From Agmasoma carcini (nom. nud.) (taxonomy: Eukaryota > Microsporidia > Thelohaniidae), in NCBI GenBank assembly GCA_029232285.1, contig JAOXFI010000003.1, forward strand, positions 1-64,000: a stretch of DNA of 64,000 bases, read 5' to 3'. Of the stretch, positions 50,770 through 61,100 are shown piece after piece. Numbering within the stretch: the stretch's first letter is position 1; each line of letters opens with the position of its first letter. Below the pieces are notes generated by a model. That model searched no databases, had not been told where the DNA came from, and worked only from the letters and a program-made list of their open reading frames with translations. The translations under genes were made by a program, and so were the position numbers.

Positions 50770-51875
50770 CAGCCCATCTAAAGTACAAAATAATCGCCTT
50801 GTGTAATGTATTTTAATTTTACAAAATTATTTACCCTAATGCTAATTCTATAAATATTTATTACATTTGACTTTGTAGCAAATAAAAGCTATATTATCAA
50901 CTAAACTAGAACACTTTACTTCTTTAGAAGAGTTGTTAGATATAGGGCAGTATATAAAACCTTTATTTCTTAATATTTCAATTATTTTTAACATCATTCT
51001 GGATTAATCAATTTTTTTTCAAAATTTCAAAACATACTTGATCTTCTTCAAAGTATCAAACGCAAAACATTTATTGTTTCGGTTAAACAAAATAATTTAA
51101 AAAATTGGTGTACCTATGTACATCACCCTGTTGAAAATTTCATAATAGATACAAACATTTTAAGATAAACTAACAATGATTTATAAGAAAATTAATATTT
51201 ATATATGACACACATATATCATAATTGATCAACCTTCATTCTTAATGAATAGAGAATATAACACGGGCACAACCTTTCCCCTTATTCGTTTAATATATTA
51301 CTAATAAAAAGTAAAAATGTATTTTCATAAAATATCTTAGTTTCTACCTTTTCTTTGAGTATCCCAAAAATTTATCATATAGTTGTCTCAATATAATTCT
51401 TCTTACTCAACAATGTCTTAACTTCGATATTATAGGATAAATGAATGTCTTTGGTCGCTTCTTATAAGGTTGGTTTTTCTTCAATCAATCTTAGAAGAAA
51501 AACTCATCAGAGTTTAGCTTTGTATGCATCTAATGTAATAAGTTTATTTTACTCTCACTTTTATGGTATTTGACATTTATATCGAGTACAATTATCTATC
51601 AAACCTTTCTTCAAATCACTTACGATTATATTTTTTGTTTTTATTAAATTGATTAGACACGAATATTTTGTATTACCGTTATTAAATAATGAATCATTAC
51701 TAAATTTTGCATGTATTGAAGTATTTTTATATTTATTATCAATATAAAAATATAAAATCATGAATTTTAGTGTTCTTTTTACTTCCTGCTATAAATTGGT
51801 TACAAGAATAGTATTTAAGGTAGTGTAATATATAATAATAAGTTTTATTTATTCAATATGAAAAAAAATACAAAC
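50770..51875. other. Intergenic, nothing clearly recognised
   Basis: AT-rich spacer. The minus strand around 51,300-51,760 has short frames with a weak feel of a transposase N-terminus, but no catalytic block. No gene supported. Confidence 0.35.
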
Positions 51876-51879
51876 GTCA

Positions 51880-52400
51880 TAAAGAGTACCGATTTAAAGT
51901 TTCACCGCTCATTTTTTACAAATAATCTAAAGTATAGTCAAATTTGAAAAGCCGAACCAGCAAGTAAAAACCCAAATCAAACAACAATAATTCAACTGAA
52001 TGCAGACATGATTGACATCAGGGGGTATCTACCATTCCACTTATCGTGCTTAATAAACTTGATTGGCATGCCATCTTAAATCATCTTAGATGGTGACAGT
52101 AAGACTTAAAAGAATCATATTATAAGATAAGGTTGTATATGATCTTAGTGCTATTACACACAACAAGAAGCTTATATCTTAGAGAACCAGAAATTCTCGT
52201 CCTATCGATCACAAACAAGGTTATCAATATTCTCAAAACCAGCTTTAGGTTCTGGCCTGTTATAGCCCAATTAGCAGTTGGTTCTAACGTTACAACTCTG
52301 CACCACGTAAATTTCTGGATTCTTTGCAGTAATATTCTTAACATCACTCATTGTCAACTAGTTAAAACAAGACAATTGAGCAAATTTATATTTATTTTGT
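51880..52400 (+). repeat. Dispersed repeat of unknown type, copy 5
   Basis: Copy of the 8620-9060 repeat, same orientation and well preserved: CCAGCAAGTAAAAACCCAAA, then CACTTATCGTGCTTAATAAAC, TTGATTGGCATGCCATCTTA, AAGGTTGTATATGATCTTAG, a G-rich TTTAGGTTCTGGCCTGTTAT, GCAGTTGGTTCTAACG and CTGCACCACGTAAATTTCTG. The small frames seen on both strands over it are a by-product of the repeat and are not called. Confidence 0.6.
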
Positions 52401-52674
52401 CAGGATCAAGTCACGTTTCCCTATTTTAAAGTAATTTAAATTCTTTAAAGAGATTCTATAATTTTTACTTTTTTCATATAATAATTTTTGATATTTTAAT
52501 GATTAAGATTTAATCAATGTCTTTAATAATTTAAGGTTATTGACCTGGCACGATGTTAAAAGACCACATTTATGATTAATCATTTCTTACTCCCCTTCTT
52601 CGTTTCCTACTGCAAAATTTAATATAAAATATTTCACCACACATTTTTATAAAAAATTTTATGTTTTTTCTTCC

Positions 52675-54468
52675 ATGGATAACGACTATAAAACTATTGT
52701 AAGGTGGGGTTATTACGGTAAAAGACTGAATATGATCTCAAAATCTGAAATAGATAGATTTAGAACGTATCCTGATGTTGAGCTCGTTTCTGAGGCAGAA
52801 ATCACAAGACAAAAGAGGGAAAGTAGTTTTTGTTTCGTGCCAGAAAATAGAATTGGAGATGTTGATAAGGTTGATAGGAAATTCTTTTCATTGAGGCTTA
52901 AATTACAAAAGTTTCACCAAATTCTATTTCATGGGACAGCCCTTAAAAGAAAAGGATATCACGATATTGTTTCTTCAGTAATCCAAACAGGGGAAGAGGG
53001 TGTTTCAATTGATTCGATTAGAAAAACAATACACGATTCGAAAAGATTCCAAGAATTTCTTAAAATTTTAGTCACCCATGAAATATTATTTCAATTTATT
53101 GAAGATGGTGTAAAAAAATATAAATATAATTTTCAAAGATTGAATGAACTAGATATTGATAAGCTTAAGCCTTGCAATGTTGATCATTTATATACCAGCG
53201 GTTCAAGCGGTTCTTCAAATGATAACACAATATTGTTTGATCAGCAATATATCAGAGCCAAGGACATGATCAAATCATCTGAGAGGGGTGTTACAGTGCA
53301 AGAATTAAAGGATGAGCTGAATTATGATGAAAATACATATAAAAAAATGTTTTCAAAATTCTCTAAAGATATAGAAATTAAAAATGTTAGGTATGATAAT
53401 GAAACCAGAAAATTTATTTATGTTATCCCACCCGTAACACATTCTAATGAAACATCTGGTAAAATTCGTAAATATCTTGCTGAAAATTCAATATTTAGTC
53501 TTAGTGAAAAGAAAAGTGATATTAAAGCGAAAATACCAGAAATTGCAAATTTTTGTGATGAAGAAATATTAAATGCTTTTGAAGAAGTTGATGGAAAGGT
53601 GACTGAGGTTTATTCTAAATATATATGCTCAGAGTTCATCATAGGCATAGGAGGTAGTAAAATTAAACATGAAACAGCCATCTCAAAGGCCACTTCTAAA
53701 GTAACAAAAATTTTTCAGACAAAATTAAAAAACATGTTTTTTATGAATACAGCACTTGCAGCATCTGATAATGGATACAAATGCGCTTTAAAGGATCGTT
53801 TAAAGATATTCTATAAATTTATATGTCATTGTGTGAATAATAAAAAATCTAGATTCGGCTTATCATCGGAAACGCTTTTGGAAATGAATTATAAAGATTT
53901 TTGTGCTTGTGTCCCAATGAGAACAGAATTATTTAATTTGGAAGTTCTTTATAGACTCCCTGACAACGGGAGATTTAAATTCCATATTGATCTTAAGTTA
54001 ACAGAAAGCAATCTAGCAGCTAAAAAATTTGGTGAAGCTTCTAAATATACTGATCAAATACTTGACTTTCTTTCTAATTTTACACTCGGTGAAATTATTG
54101 AAAATCTTGGTGAAAATGATTCACCTAAGATGATTCTTCAAAATAGAGCATCTATTAATGAATTTTCAAAAATATTAGGTTATCTTGTGAAAGAAAACAT
54201 GTTTATGTGTACAATTGATGAAGATTATATTTATTTTGAGGTTTTTGACAACACTGAGGATTATATAGAGAAAATTTTCAATGATCATATTGAAGGTATC
54301 GAATGCGATTTATATGTTTCGTATTATGATCGTAAAAGCTTCTTTGATAAAATCGTTAAGTGTTCTCAGGATGAGTTTTATGAAAAGGCCAAGGAAATAG
54401 CAAACAGGGAATATACTGGTAAGGCTCGAACATTCTTTTTGAAAAAATTAGAAAGTTTTAATAAATAA
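52675..54468 (+). CDS. Multi-winged-helix protein, tentative TFIIIC Tfc3/GTF3C1-like (1)
   Basis: 597 residues. The N-terminus (TIVRWGYYGKRLNMISKSEI) resembles the next protein's, so the pair are paralogues. Two winged-helix-like domains follow (about residues 85-160 with YHDIVSSVIQTGEEGVSIDS and about 190-260 with QYIRAKDMIKSSERGVTVQE). A C-terminal part (from about 345) has a helical block of the type ALKDRLKIFYKFICHCVNNK and LLEMNYKDFCACV, and a late domain LDFLSNFTLGEIIENLGEN. The same arrangement of winged helices and a '...L-x-M-x-L-x-x-F...' block is known from the B-box-binding subunit of TFIIIC (Tfc3/GTF3C1), and the GTF3C5 subunit is also in this window. The match is by pattern, not by a long identical motif. 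Starts at CTTCC-ATGG. Confidence 0.5.
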   Translation: MDNDYKTIVRWGYYGKRLNMISKSEIDRFRTYPDVELVSEAEITRQKRESSFCFVPENRIGDVDKVDRKFFSLRLKLQKFHQILFHGTALKRKGYHDIVSSVIQTGEEGVSIDSIRKTIHDSKRFQEFLKILVTHEILFQFIEDGVKKYKYNFQRLNELDIDKLKPCNVDHLYTSGSSGSSNDNTILFDQQYIRAKDMIKSSERGVTVQELKDELNYDENTYKKMFSKFSKDIEIKNVRYDNETRKFIYVIPPVTHSNETSGKIRKYLAENSIFSLSEKKSDIKAKIPEIANFCDEEILNAFEEVDGKVTEVYSKYICSEFIIGIGGSKIKHETAISKATSKVTKIFQTKLKNMFFMNTALAASDNGYKCALKDRLKIFYKFICHCVNNKKSRFGLSSETLLEMNYKDFCACVPMRTELFNLEVLYRLPDNGRFKFHIDLKLTESNLAAKKFGEASKYTDQILDFLSNFTLGEIIENLGENDSPKMILQNRASINEFSKILGYLVKENMFMCTIDEDYIYFEVFDNTEDYIEKIFNDHIEGIECDLYVSYYDRKSFFDKIVKCSQDEFYEKAKEIANREYTGKARTFFLKKLESFNK

Positions 54469-54747
54469 TTATGTCATTAAATGTATTCTATCTAAAATTG
54501 ACGAAAAGGAGTGATAAAACTTCATAGGAAGACAATGTGTTTATTTTATTAATATTTCATATGGAAATGGTTAGAATTAAATAATAATATCATTTAATGC
54601 ATTAAACCCTAAAATTTTCGCAGTAATTTGTCGTATCCGAAAATAATTTGTTATTGTACCTTTATAATTGTAAAAAAAAATAAACTTATAATTCAGGAAT
54701 TGTGGAACAATGAATTAATTGACAAATTCAAAAAAAAATTAAAAATT

Positions 54748-54753
54748 AAAAAA
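54748..54753 (-). terminator. Pol III terminator of tRNA-Leu
   Basis: Six T in a row on the minus strand, starting four bases after the tRNA 3' end (ATC then TTTTTT), followed by further T-runs. Confidence 0.8.
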
Positions 54754-54756
54754 GAT

Positions 54757-54839
54757 GGTACCTGTGGGATTCGAACCCACGCCCTCTTGCGAAGATCAGA
54801 GCTTGAATCAGACGCCTTAGACCGCTCGGCCAAAGTACC
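54757..54839 (-). tRNA. tRNA-Leu(CAA)
   Basis: 83 nt on the minus strand. Acceptor stem GGTACTT pairs with AGGTACC. The D arm carries the A-box TGGCCGAGCGG and the T arm carries the B-box GGTTCGAATCC. The anticodon loop is TTCAAGC, giving anticodon CAA (Leu, codon UUG). A long variable arm TCTT-CGC-AAGA fits Leu. The anticodon stem TCTGA/TCTGA has a T-T mismatch in its middle pair. No intron, unlike many eukaryotic tRNA-Leu(CAA) genes. It is on the strand opposite to the two flanking genes, with its 5' end 36 bp from the ATG of the 54,876 gene. Confidence 0.93.
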
Positions 54840-54875
54840 TGTTAAACTACAAATTTTTTTATTTTATTTTTATCC

Positions 54876-57260
54876 ATGAATGAAAAGGAGCTAAAAAGAA
54901 AAATCTTTAAGTTTGGAATATATGGTAAAAGCATTGAAGAACTAACAGATGAGGAGATAAAATACTTACATACAGTACAATGGGCAGAATTTATACATTC
55001 TGAAATAGTTATTGACACACTAAAATCAATTGAAAATGCTTTTTCAAATTCAATTCAATCTATAGAAGATAAAGATAAAAATAATTTTGTCAGAATGAAG
55101 CCCGGATTTTTTAAAGAAATGTTTTTTGGTGAGAATTTTGCTTTCAATGATGCTTTTTACTATCATATTGCTGATTTGCTGCTCAAATCTAACGATTTTA
55201 TCCCAATTTCAGAAATTGCAACAAAATATGATTTTGAATATAATAAAATTCACTATATGGTAAAAAGAATGAATCAGTACAATCTTGTTGAACTAGATAA
55301 AAGAGGGGGTAAGATTTATGTTAAACTGTCGAATGATGTATTAGAAGGAAACAGCTCTAACATAACTACGGAAAAGAAAGAAAAGGAAATTTCACTCGAT
55401 GGAGTTGAGATATACTCTAATGTAAGTATGCTAGATCAGATCATACATTATATAAATAAAGCTAAAAATGGAATAACTTCGAACGAGCTATGTGCTAAGA
55501 CGGGAGTGAATAGTAAACATGGTCTAAATTTTATTAGATTTGTATGTGAACGTTATCCTGATGATTTTGTTATACGAGAGGAGAGGAAAGGGAAAATATC
55601 TCAATTAGTATGTTATAGCAAGGCTTTTTATGATTTGAGTTGTCAGTCTACACAGGAAAGAATTAATACTGATCAACCATTGAACCTAAAAAGTATATCT
55701 GATAATGATAGAGATACAATTATAAGAAAAATAGTTGAAAAACATGGTGCAATAAGGATGGGTGAATGTTTGAATGTAGAATTCAAAACATATACCGGAT
55801 TTGAATATAGTTTGTGCAGAAAAACTGTTTTGAAGACTGCTGAGAAATTAGGGCTAAAGGTAATATCATATAATCAAAGTGGTGTGATTTCACAGTCAAG
55901 GACGATTATAACTCTACCAGAATACGATGATAACCATCCTTATATTCAAGATTTGATACAATCATCATATTTCTCATCAAATAAGTACTCTGAAGCAATA
56001 TTTGCAAATTTTATTATTAATCCTAATTATATTATACATGATAATGGGGTTCCTCTTTATTTTATAGATTATTACAATGTATTCTATGATTTTTTGGTGT
56101 CCAACTCTGAAAATGGTGAAATACCTGTTTTTACTTCTAAAATCATCAAATCTATGAAAATGAATACCTTTTACAAGGTCAATAGAATCTACAAGCCTAA
56201 TTTTAGATATAGATTGGCTATAAAGGTTTGTACAAAAGTGCCAGATAGGTTTAGTCATTGTGGTATTAAGAAAATCAAAGGTTGTGAGATTCACTTAAAT
56301 ACACTTGAATCTGGTTTAAAGATCAATCCTGATGTAGAAAAAATGAGCAAATGTATTGATGAAATGACATTTGGTGAATTAATAAAGATTTTAGAAGAGA
56401 ACGGACTTAAAGAACTGAAGAATTTACATAAAAAAGAGTCACCATTCTATTACAAACCCATATTGAATAAGCTTCAGGAAACGAACATGATCAAATATGA
56501 TCAAGATACGCTTAATATCAAAATTATACCTAGAAACCTCCATGATACGTGTAAGTACATCAATGAACGAATATCGAACTATAAATACGTTGATTATTTG
56601 ACGAGATATAACTTTTATAATCAAGTGAATAAGTTTGAGATTGAAAATTTCAATCAAAAATTAACAGATTTGCTAAATAATAAATATGAAGGTGATCTGA
56701 GAAATGAGCTTAGAAAAAGAATATCATCCATCCTAGGGGATGATGGCAAGGAAATAGGAACAGTGAAGGAGAGAAAATGTGATATTTCAGTTGATTCAGA
56801 TGAATTCCAAGAGCTTCATAAGCTTATTAAACATGAATTGCTTATTAAAGGATATATTGATATTTTGAAAAATACTTACCCACAGTCAAAGTTAATCAAA
56901 AAAATATTGAAATTTTTGAATGGTAAAGGAATTGTATTAAATAAGAAGAAAAACAAATTTTATAAGTCTAGTAGAAAATTTTTAGAGAATTTCACGCCTG
57001 ATAGAGAGTTTGTATCTCAAAATACCTTCAGATCTGATGATTATTATGATTTATTATTCCCTAAAGTATTTAAAGTGCTTCAGCGTTTAAAATCAACTGA
57101 TATTGATAACTTAAAGAATAACGTAAAGTATATTGAAGAATTTGAAATAAGAGAAATGATTAGAATATATGATGATGCATTTGATATTGTTAATTTTGAC
57201 GGGTTTGAACTAGTACAACTCTTGTCAGATGAATCATTTGATTTTTTCAAGATTAATTAA
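54876..57260 (+). CDS. Multi-winged-helix protein, tentative TFIIIC Tfc3/GTF3C1-like (2)
   Basis: 794 residues, paralogous to the gene just upstream: both start with a F-G/W-G-x-YGK block (IFKFGIYGKSIEELTDEEIK). Winged-helix-like segments are at about 95-150 (HIADLLLKSNDFIPISEIAT), 185-245 (LDQIIHYINKAKNGITSNEL), and 275-330 (IIRKIVEKHGAIRMGECLNV). The C-terminal half has a block FIDYYNVFYDFLVSN, then IIKSMKMNTFYKVNRIYKPN and a domain MTFGELIKILEENGLKELKN. A Tfc3/GTF3C1-type role (B-box binding in tRNA genes) is suggested by this order and by the GTF3C5-like gene elsewhere in the window. The start is preceded by TTTATTTTTATCC. Its 5' end faces a tRNA gene only 36 bp away, so the two must share control sequence. 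Confidence 0.5.
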   Translation: MNEKELKRKIFKFGIYGKSIEELTDEEIKYLHTVQWAEFIHSEIVIDTLKSIENAFSNSIQSIEDKDKNNFVRMKPGFFKEMFFGENFAFNDAFYYHIADLLLKSNDFIPISEIATKYDFEYNKIHYMVKRMNQYNLVELDKRGGKIYVKLSNDVLEGNSSNITTEKKEKEISLDGVEIYSNVSMLDQIIHYINKAKNGITSNELCAKTGVNSKHGLNFIRFVCERYPDDFVIREERKGKISQLVCYSKAFYDLSCQSTQERINTDQPLNLKSISDNDRDTIIRKIVEKHGAIRMGECLNVEFKTYTGFEYSLCRKTVLKTAEKLGLKVISYNQSGVISQSRTIITLPEYDDNHPYIQDLIQSSYFSSNKYSEAIFANFIINPNYIIHDNGVPLYFIDYYNVFYDFLVSNSENGEIPVFTSKIIKSMKMNTFYKVNRIYKPNFRYRLAIKVCTKVPDRFSHCGIKKIKGCEIHLNTLESGLKINPDVEKMSKCIDEMTFGELIKILEENGLKELKNLHKKESPFYYKPILNKLQETNMIKYDQDTLNIKIIPRNLHDTCKYINERISNYKYVDYLTRYNFYNQVNKFEIENFNQKLTDLLNNKYEGDLRNELRKRISSILGDDGKEIGTVKERKCDISVDSDEFQELHKLIKHELLIKGYIDILKNTYPQSKLIKKILKFLNGKGIVLNKKKNKFYKSSRKFLENFTPDREFVSQNTFRSDDYYDLLFPKVFKVLQRLKSTDIDNLKNNVKYIEEFEIREMIRIYDDAFDIVNFDGFELVQLLSDESFDFFKIN

Positions 57261-58140
57261 ATATATTTTTTAAATTTAAGTAATGTTAATAGAAGCAGTA
57301 TAAGCCTCATATACAATAATTTCAGCATATATGAGCTAAAACGACTAGATTCATAATAGGCGATGCACATTGTATTTGGTATATATAGACATAGTAATAT
57401 GAAATGGTATTGATTTTTGTAAAAAATCAATTTACCTCTGTTCTAAAGATAAAAGCCAACCCAATTGATACTTGGGCGGTTACTTAATTAATAATATATG
57501 AACATACCAGTTTTAGGATGATTATAACTAGCTTGTTTGAATAATTACAATAATTTTAACAAAGCATATATAAAGTTATAATAGCAAATATTAAATTTGT
57601 GCGTCTTGATTGTTTAACTATTTTTAGTTTTAGAGATGCCAAAAATATAGGGAAAATAAAACAACCATTCACTCTATCTTATGATCGATCCCCGTAAACT
57701 TGACTTACACTACCATAAACCATTATCACGTGCTTTGATATAGAAGAAATATTTGCAATATTAAACTTAAGTCTGTCATTATCAGATATTAATACATTGA
57801 ATCAACCTCTGATCTAGAGTCAGACCAACTCTCCCCATTTTAGCTGGTTATAAGTAATCACAATCCAAGATTAATGAGCTTAATTAAATCAAATTTTAGT
57901 CAAAATAATAAATATTTGATCGTGTTGTTAATGATCACAAATTATTTCAAATATCAAGCAATTAGTTACTAGCAATAAGGTTAAAGGTAATTTTTATATA
58001 TTCACCAGGCTATACCTATATTGATATATTTTATACCAAATAAAAAACATTAAAGACCATAAATGACATCTTTCTTATTGTATTTATAATAATCACATTT
58101 CAATAACAAAACTTTTTTTTAATTTTCTTTTATCTTTAAA
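57261..58140. other. Intergenic, nothing recognised
   Basis: AT-rich spacer of about 0.9 kb between the Tfc3-like gene and midasin. No ORF above background, no RNA. Its last bases hold the T-run (AAAATTTTTTTTCCT) in front of the midasin start. Confidence 0.4.
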
Positions 58141-58164
58141 ATTTAACTAAAATTTTTTTTCCTA

Positions 58165-61100
58165 ATGAATCATAGAAATACTCTTTTATCTTATAAAGAT
58201 GAAATAGTTTATAAGCTTAGGCTTTTTGATTCAATATCCGTGTCTTGTGTGCTGTTTGGTGAATATGGTAAAACTGTTCTACTTAAATCTGAATTTCCGG
58301 ATATTGTTATCGTTGATTCGAGAGAAATAACAGATTTGAAATCTTTAATCGGATTTTACGCTATAAAAGATGGTAATATAGCATTCATTGATGGTATTTT
58401 AACTCATTGCTTAACAAACGGAAAGCGAATATGCTTCAAAAATATTGATCATAACAACAGTTTACTAGATTTTCTACGTCCAGTATTCAAAAATAGCAAT
58501 ACTATTGATTACGGTGGAAAAGTCTTACTGAGAGATTCTTCTTTTCGTATCTACTTCACCTCTAAGGAATCTTTTGTATGCAGGGGCTTACAATTTGTGG
58601 GAAACATTGGTTTCAACTATTCTCAAGTGCTGGAGTTATTCGGTGATTCCCATTTGATCGTAGAAAATGTGATTAATTTTATACTTGAAAATCGAGCTGA
58701 AAAATGTGACTATGACACTAACAAAATATGTGGTTCTATATGTTTGAAAAAACATTCTAATTCTTGCTTTAAAGGAATCGAAGAAGGCCCTTGTTTTTTG
58801 GATTCTATATTGGAGCCATTTGGAAACTCTAAACACTTTAAACAGAACGCAGAAGGTGAAAGGTTTTTATGTAAATACCATTTCAACCTGTTTATTGATC
58901 TTCTAAATTATATAAAAGGATCATCAAATATTGAAACGGACTTACTTAGTGGTATCACTAATTTATTTTTAAATCATGAAACCGAGGAGTTATCTGTTTA
59001 TTTCTCTTCACAGTATCCCAGATTAAAGCTTAATAGTGATGGTATTGTTGATACCAAACCTACCATGAGGGTTTTAAGAAGCTTAATTAATGATATCAAT
59101 CATAACAAACCATCTCTACTGGTAGGTGAAACTGGTGCAGGTAAAACCACCCTGATTCAATACTTAGCCAGAAATTCACAATATTATTTCAATAAGGAAG
59201 TAAATTTAAAAGTATTAAACATGTCCTCTGATATTGATATGAACGACCTTATTGGGGGATATGAGTCAATTGATATTGATAAAAAGATATCTGAATTGGC
59301 CAAAAGGACAAAAACTGACCTTCCCATTCATTATTCAAGAAATAGAAAGCTCCAAATTGTTGCTGAAAGAGCAAGTGGGTTGTTTGAAAGTGAAATATTA
59401 TTGTATAGAAAGATGATAGAGAATAAAATTTTCTTTGTTTTCAAAGAGGGTTTGATTTACAAGGCATTTAAAGAAGGTCATTGGATTCTTCTTGACGAAG
59501 TTAATTTGTGTTCAAATGAAACCTTAAATTTCTTGGATTCTATCACTTGTGCAAAAGGGTTTTATCTTCATGAAACTCAAGAATTTGTTAAAGCACATCC
59601 TGATTTTAGAGTTTTCGCTTCAATGAATCCCGGCAATGATGTAGGAAAGAAAGATTTTGTTAACTATGCCTTTAATACTCATAAATTTGTAGATTTTAGT
59701 TCTACCCTTGAGGACGTCAATAAGGTGGTTGAAGCAACATTAATGGGGAAGATTTGTGATACGGCTAAAATCAGCAACTTCTTTTGTAGATTCAAAACCA
59801 TGATTGATACTAAAGAGTTGTCAAATATCTTACAGCCTTTGATTACAGGCAGGACTCTCTGCAGAGCTTTGAAATTGGCTATATTTTTGATTGAAAACGG
59901 TCACTATAACAACCATAGCATAGCTCTTTATAAATCATTCTCTTTGCTATTCTTCACACAGTTAGATTTTCAATCAAAATTACAAGCAAGGTCTTTATTT
60001 AGAGAATATTTTGATGTTCCTGAGGAGAAAATTGAAGGCACGAGAATAATTGGATCTTTTGTCATAACTCCTCAAGTTTCTTTATATTTAAGCGACATAG
60101 AGTTGGCTTTGAAATTTAACCTACCTTTATTACTACAAGGCGATACATCTACTGGTAAAACAACGGTTATATATCACTTATCTAAGCAGTACTCAAGAAA
60201 CATAATAAGAATAAATAATCATGAGAATACTGAAGTCTCCGATTACTTAGGTACCTATATGACTTCTAATGGTGGTATTTTCTTTAAAGAAGGTGCTCTT
60301 ATACGTGCAATGCAGAATGGTGATTGGATTATTCTTGATGAACTAAATCTTGCACCGTCTGAAGTTTTAGAGGTTCTTAATAGGCTGCTGGATGACAACA
60401 GAGAAATTTTTGTAGCGGAATTGAACAAAACGGTGAAACCCCACCCAAATTTTAGAATTTTTGCAACACAAAATTTAAATTATAGTGGTCGTAAAAAGTT
60501 ACCAAAGAGTTTTAGAAATAGATTTATAGAAATTTATGTGGTAAATAAAACCTCTTCTGAGATAAAGGAAATACTTGAGATGCGATGCAAAATACCTGAT
60601 GCTTTTTCGAAAAGAATAATTGGTGTTTATGATGAGCTTCATAATAAAAGATCACTGAATACGCTTATAACATTACGGGATCTTTACAAATGGTGTAACA
60701 GAGGATTGTATGGATATCCTGATATATTTGAAAAGGGATTAAGTGTTGTTTTGGAAAGACAGCGGTCCGATGTTGATAATGATGCTGTGATTTCTGTATT
60801 TGAAAATGTTTTTAGTGATAAAAATCTAAAATATGCTAATTTACACGAGGATAGTTATAAGGAAAATCTATTTTTGATTAGAAATAATGAAAAATACATT
60901 CCTGAATGTTTTAATTTAACCAAATCGTATATTAAATTAATTAATTTGATCGATGGTGCTTGGAGGAATAATGAACCAGTATTATTGGTAGGTGAAACTG
61001 GTATTGGGAAGACTAAAATATGTGAATTGATGGCAAATATCTATAAGAGTGCAATTATCACCATTAACATGCATAGTGGGATAGACAATAATGATTTTAT

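Noticed and set aside
52133..52429. 98-codon plus-strand frame and overlapping 75-codon minus-strand frame
   Set aside because: Both fall on a copy of the dispersed repeat; the frames are not open in the other copies.
54628..54879. 83-codon plus-strand frame
   Set aside because: It runs through the tRNA-Leu gene and is an accident of it.
55977..56294. 105-codon minus-strand frame
   Set aside because: Antisense of the 794-residue gene.
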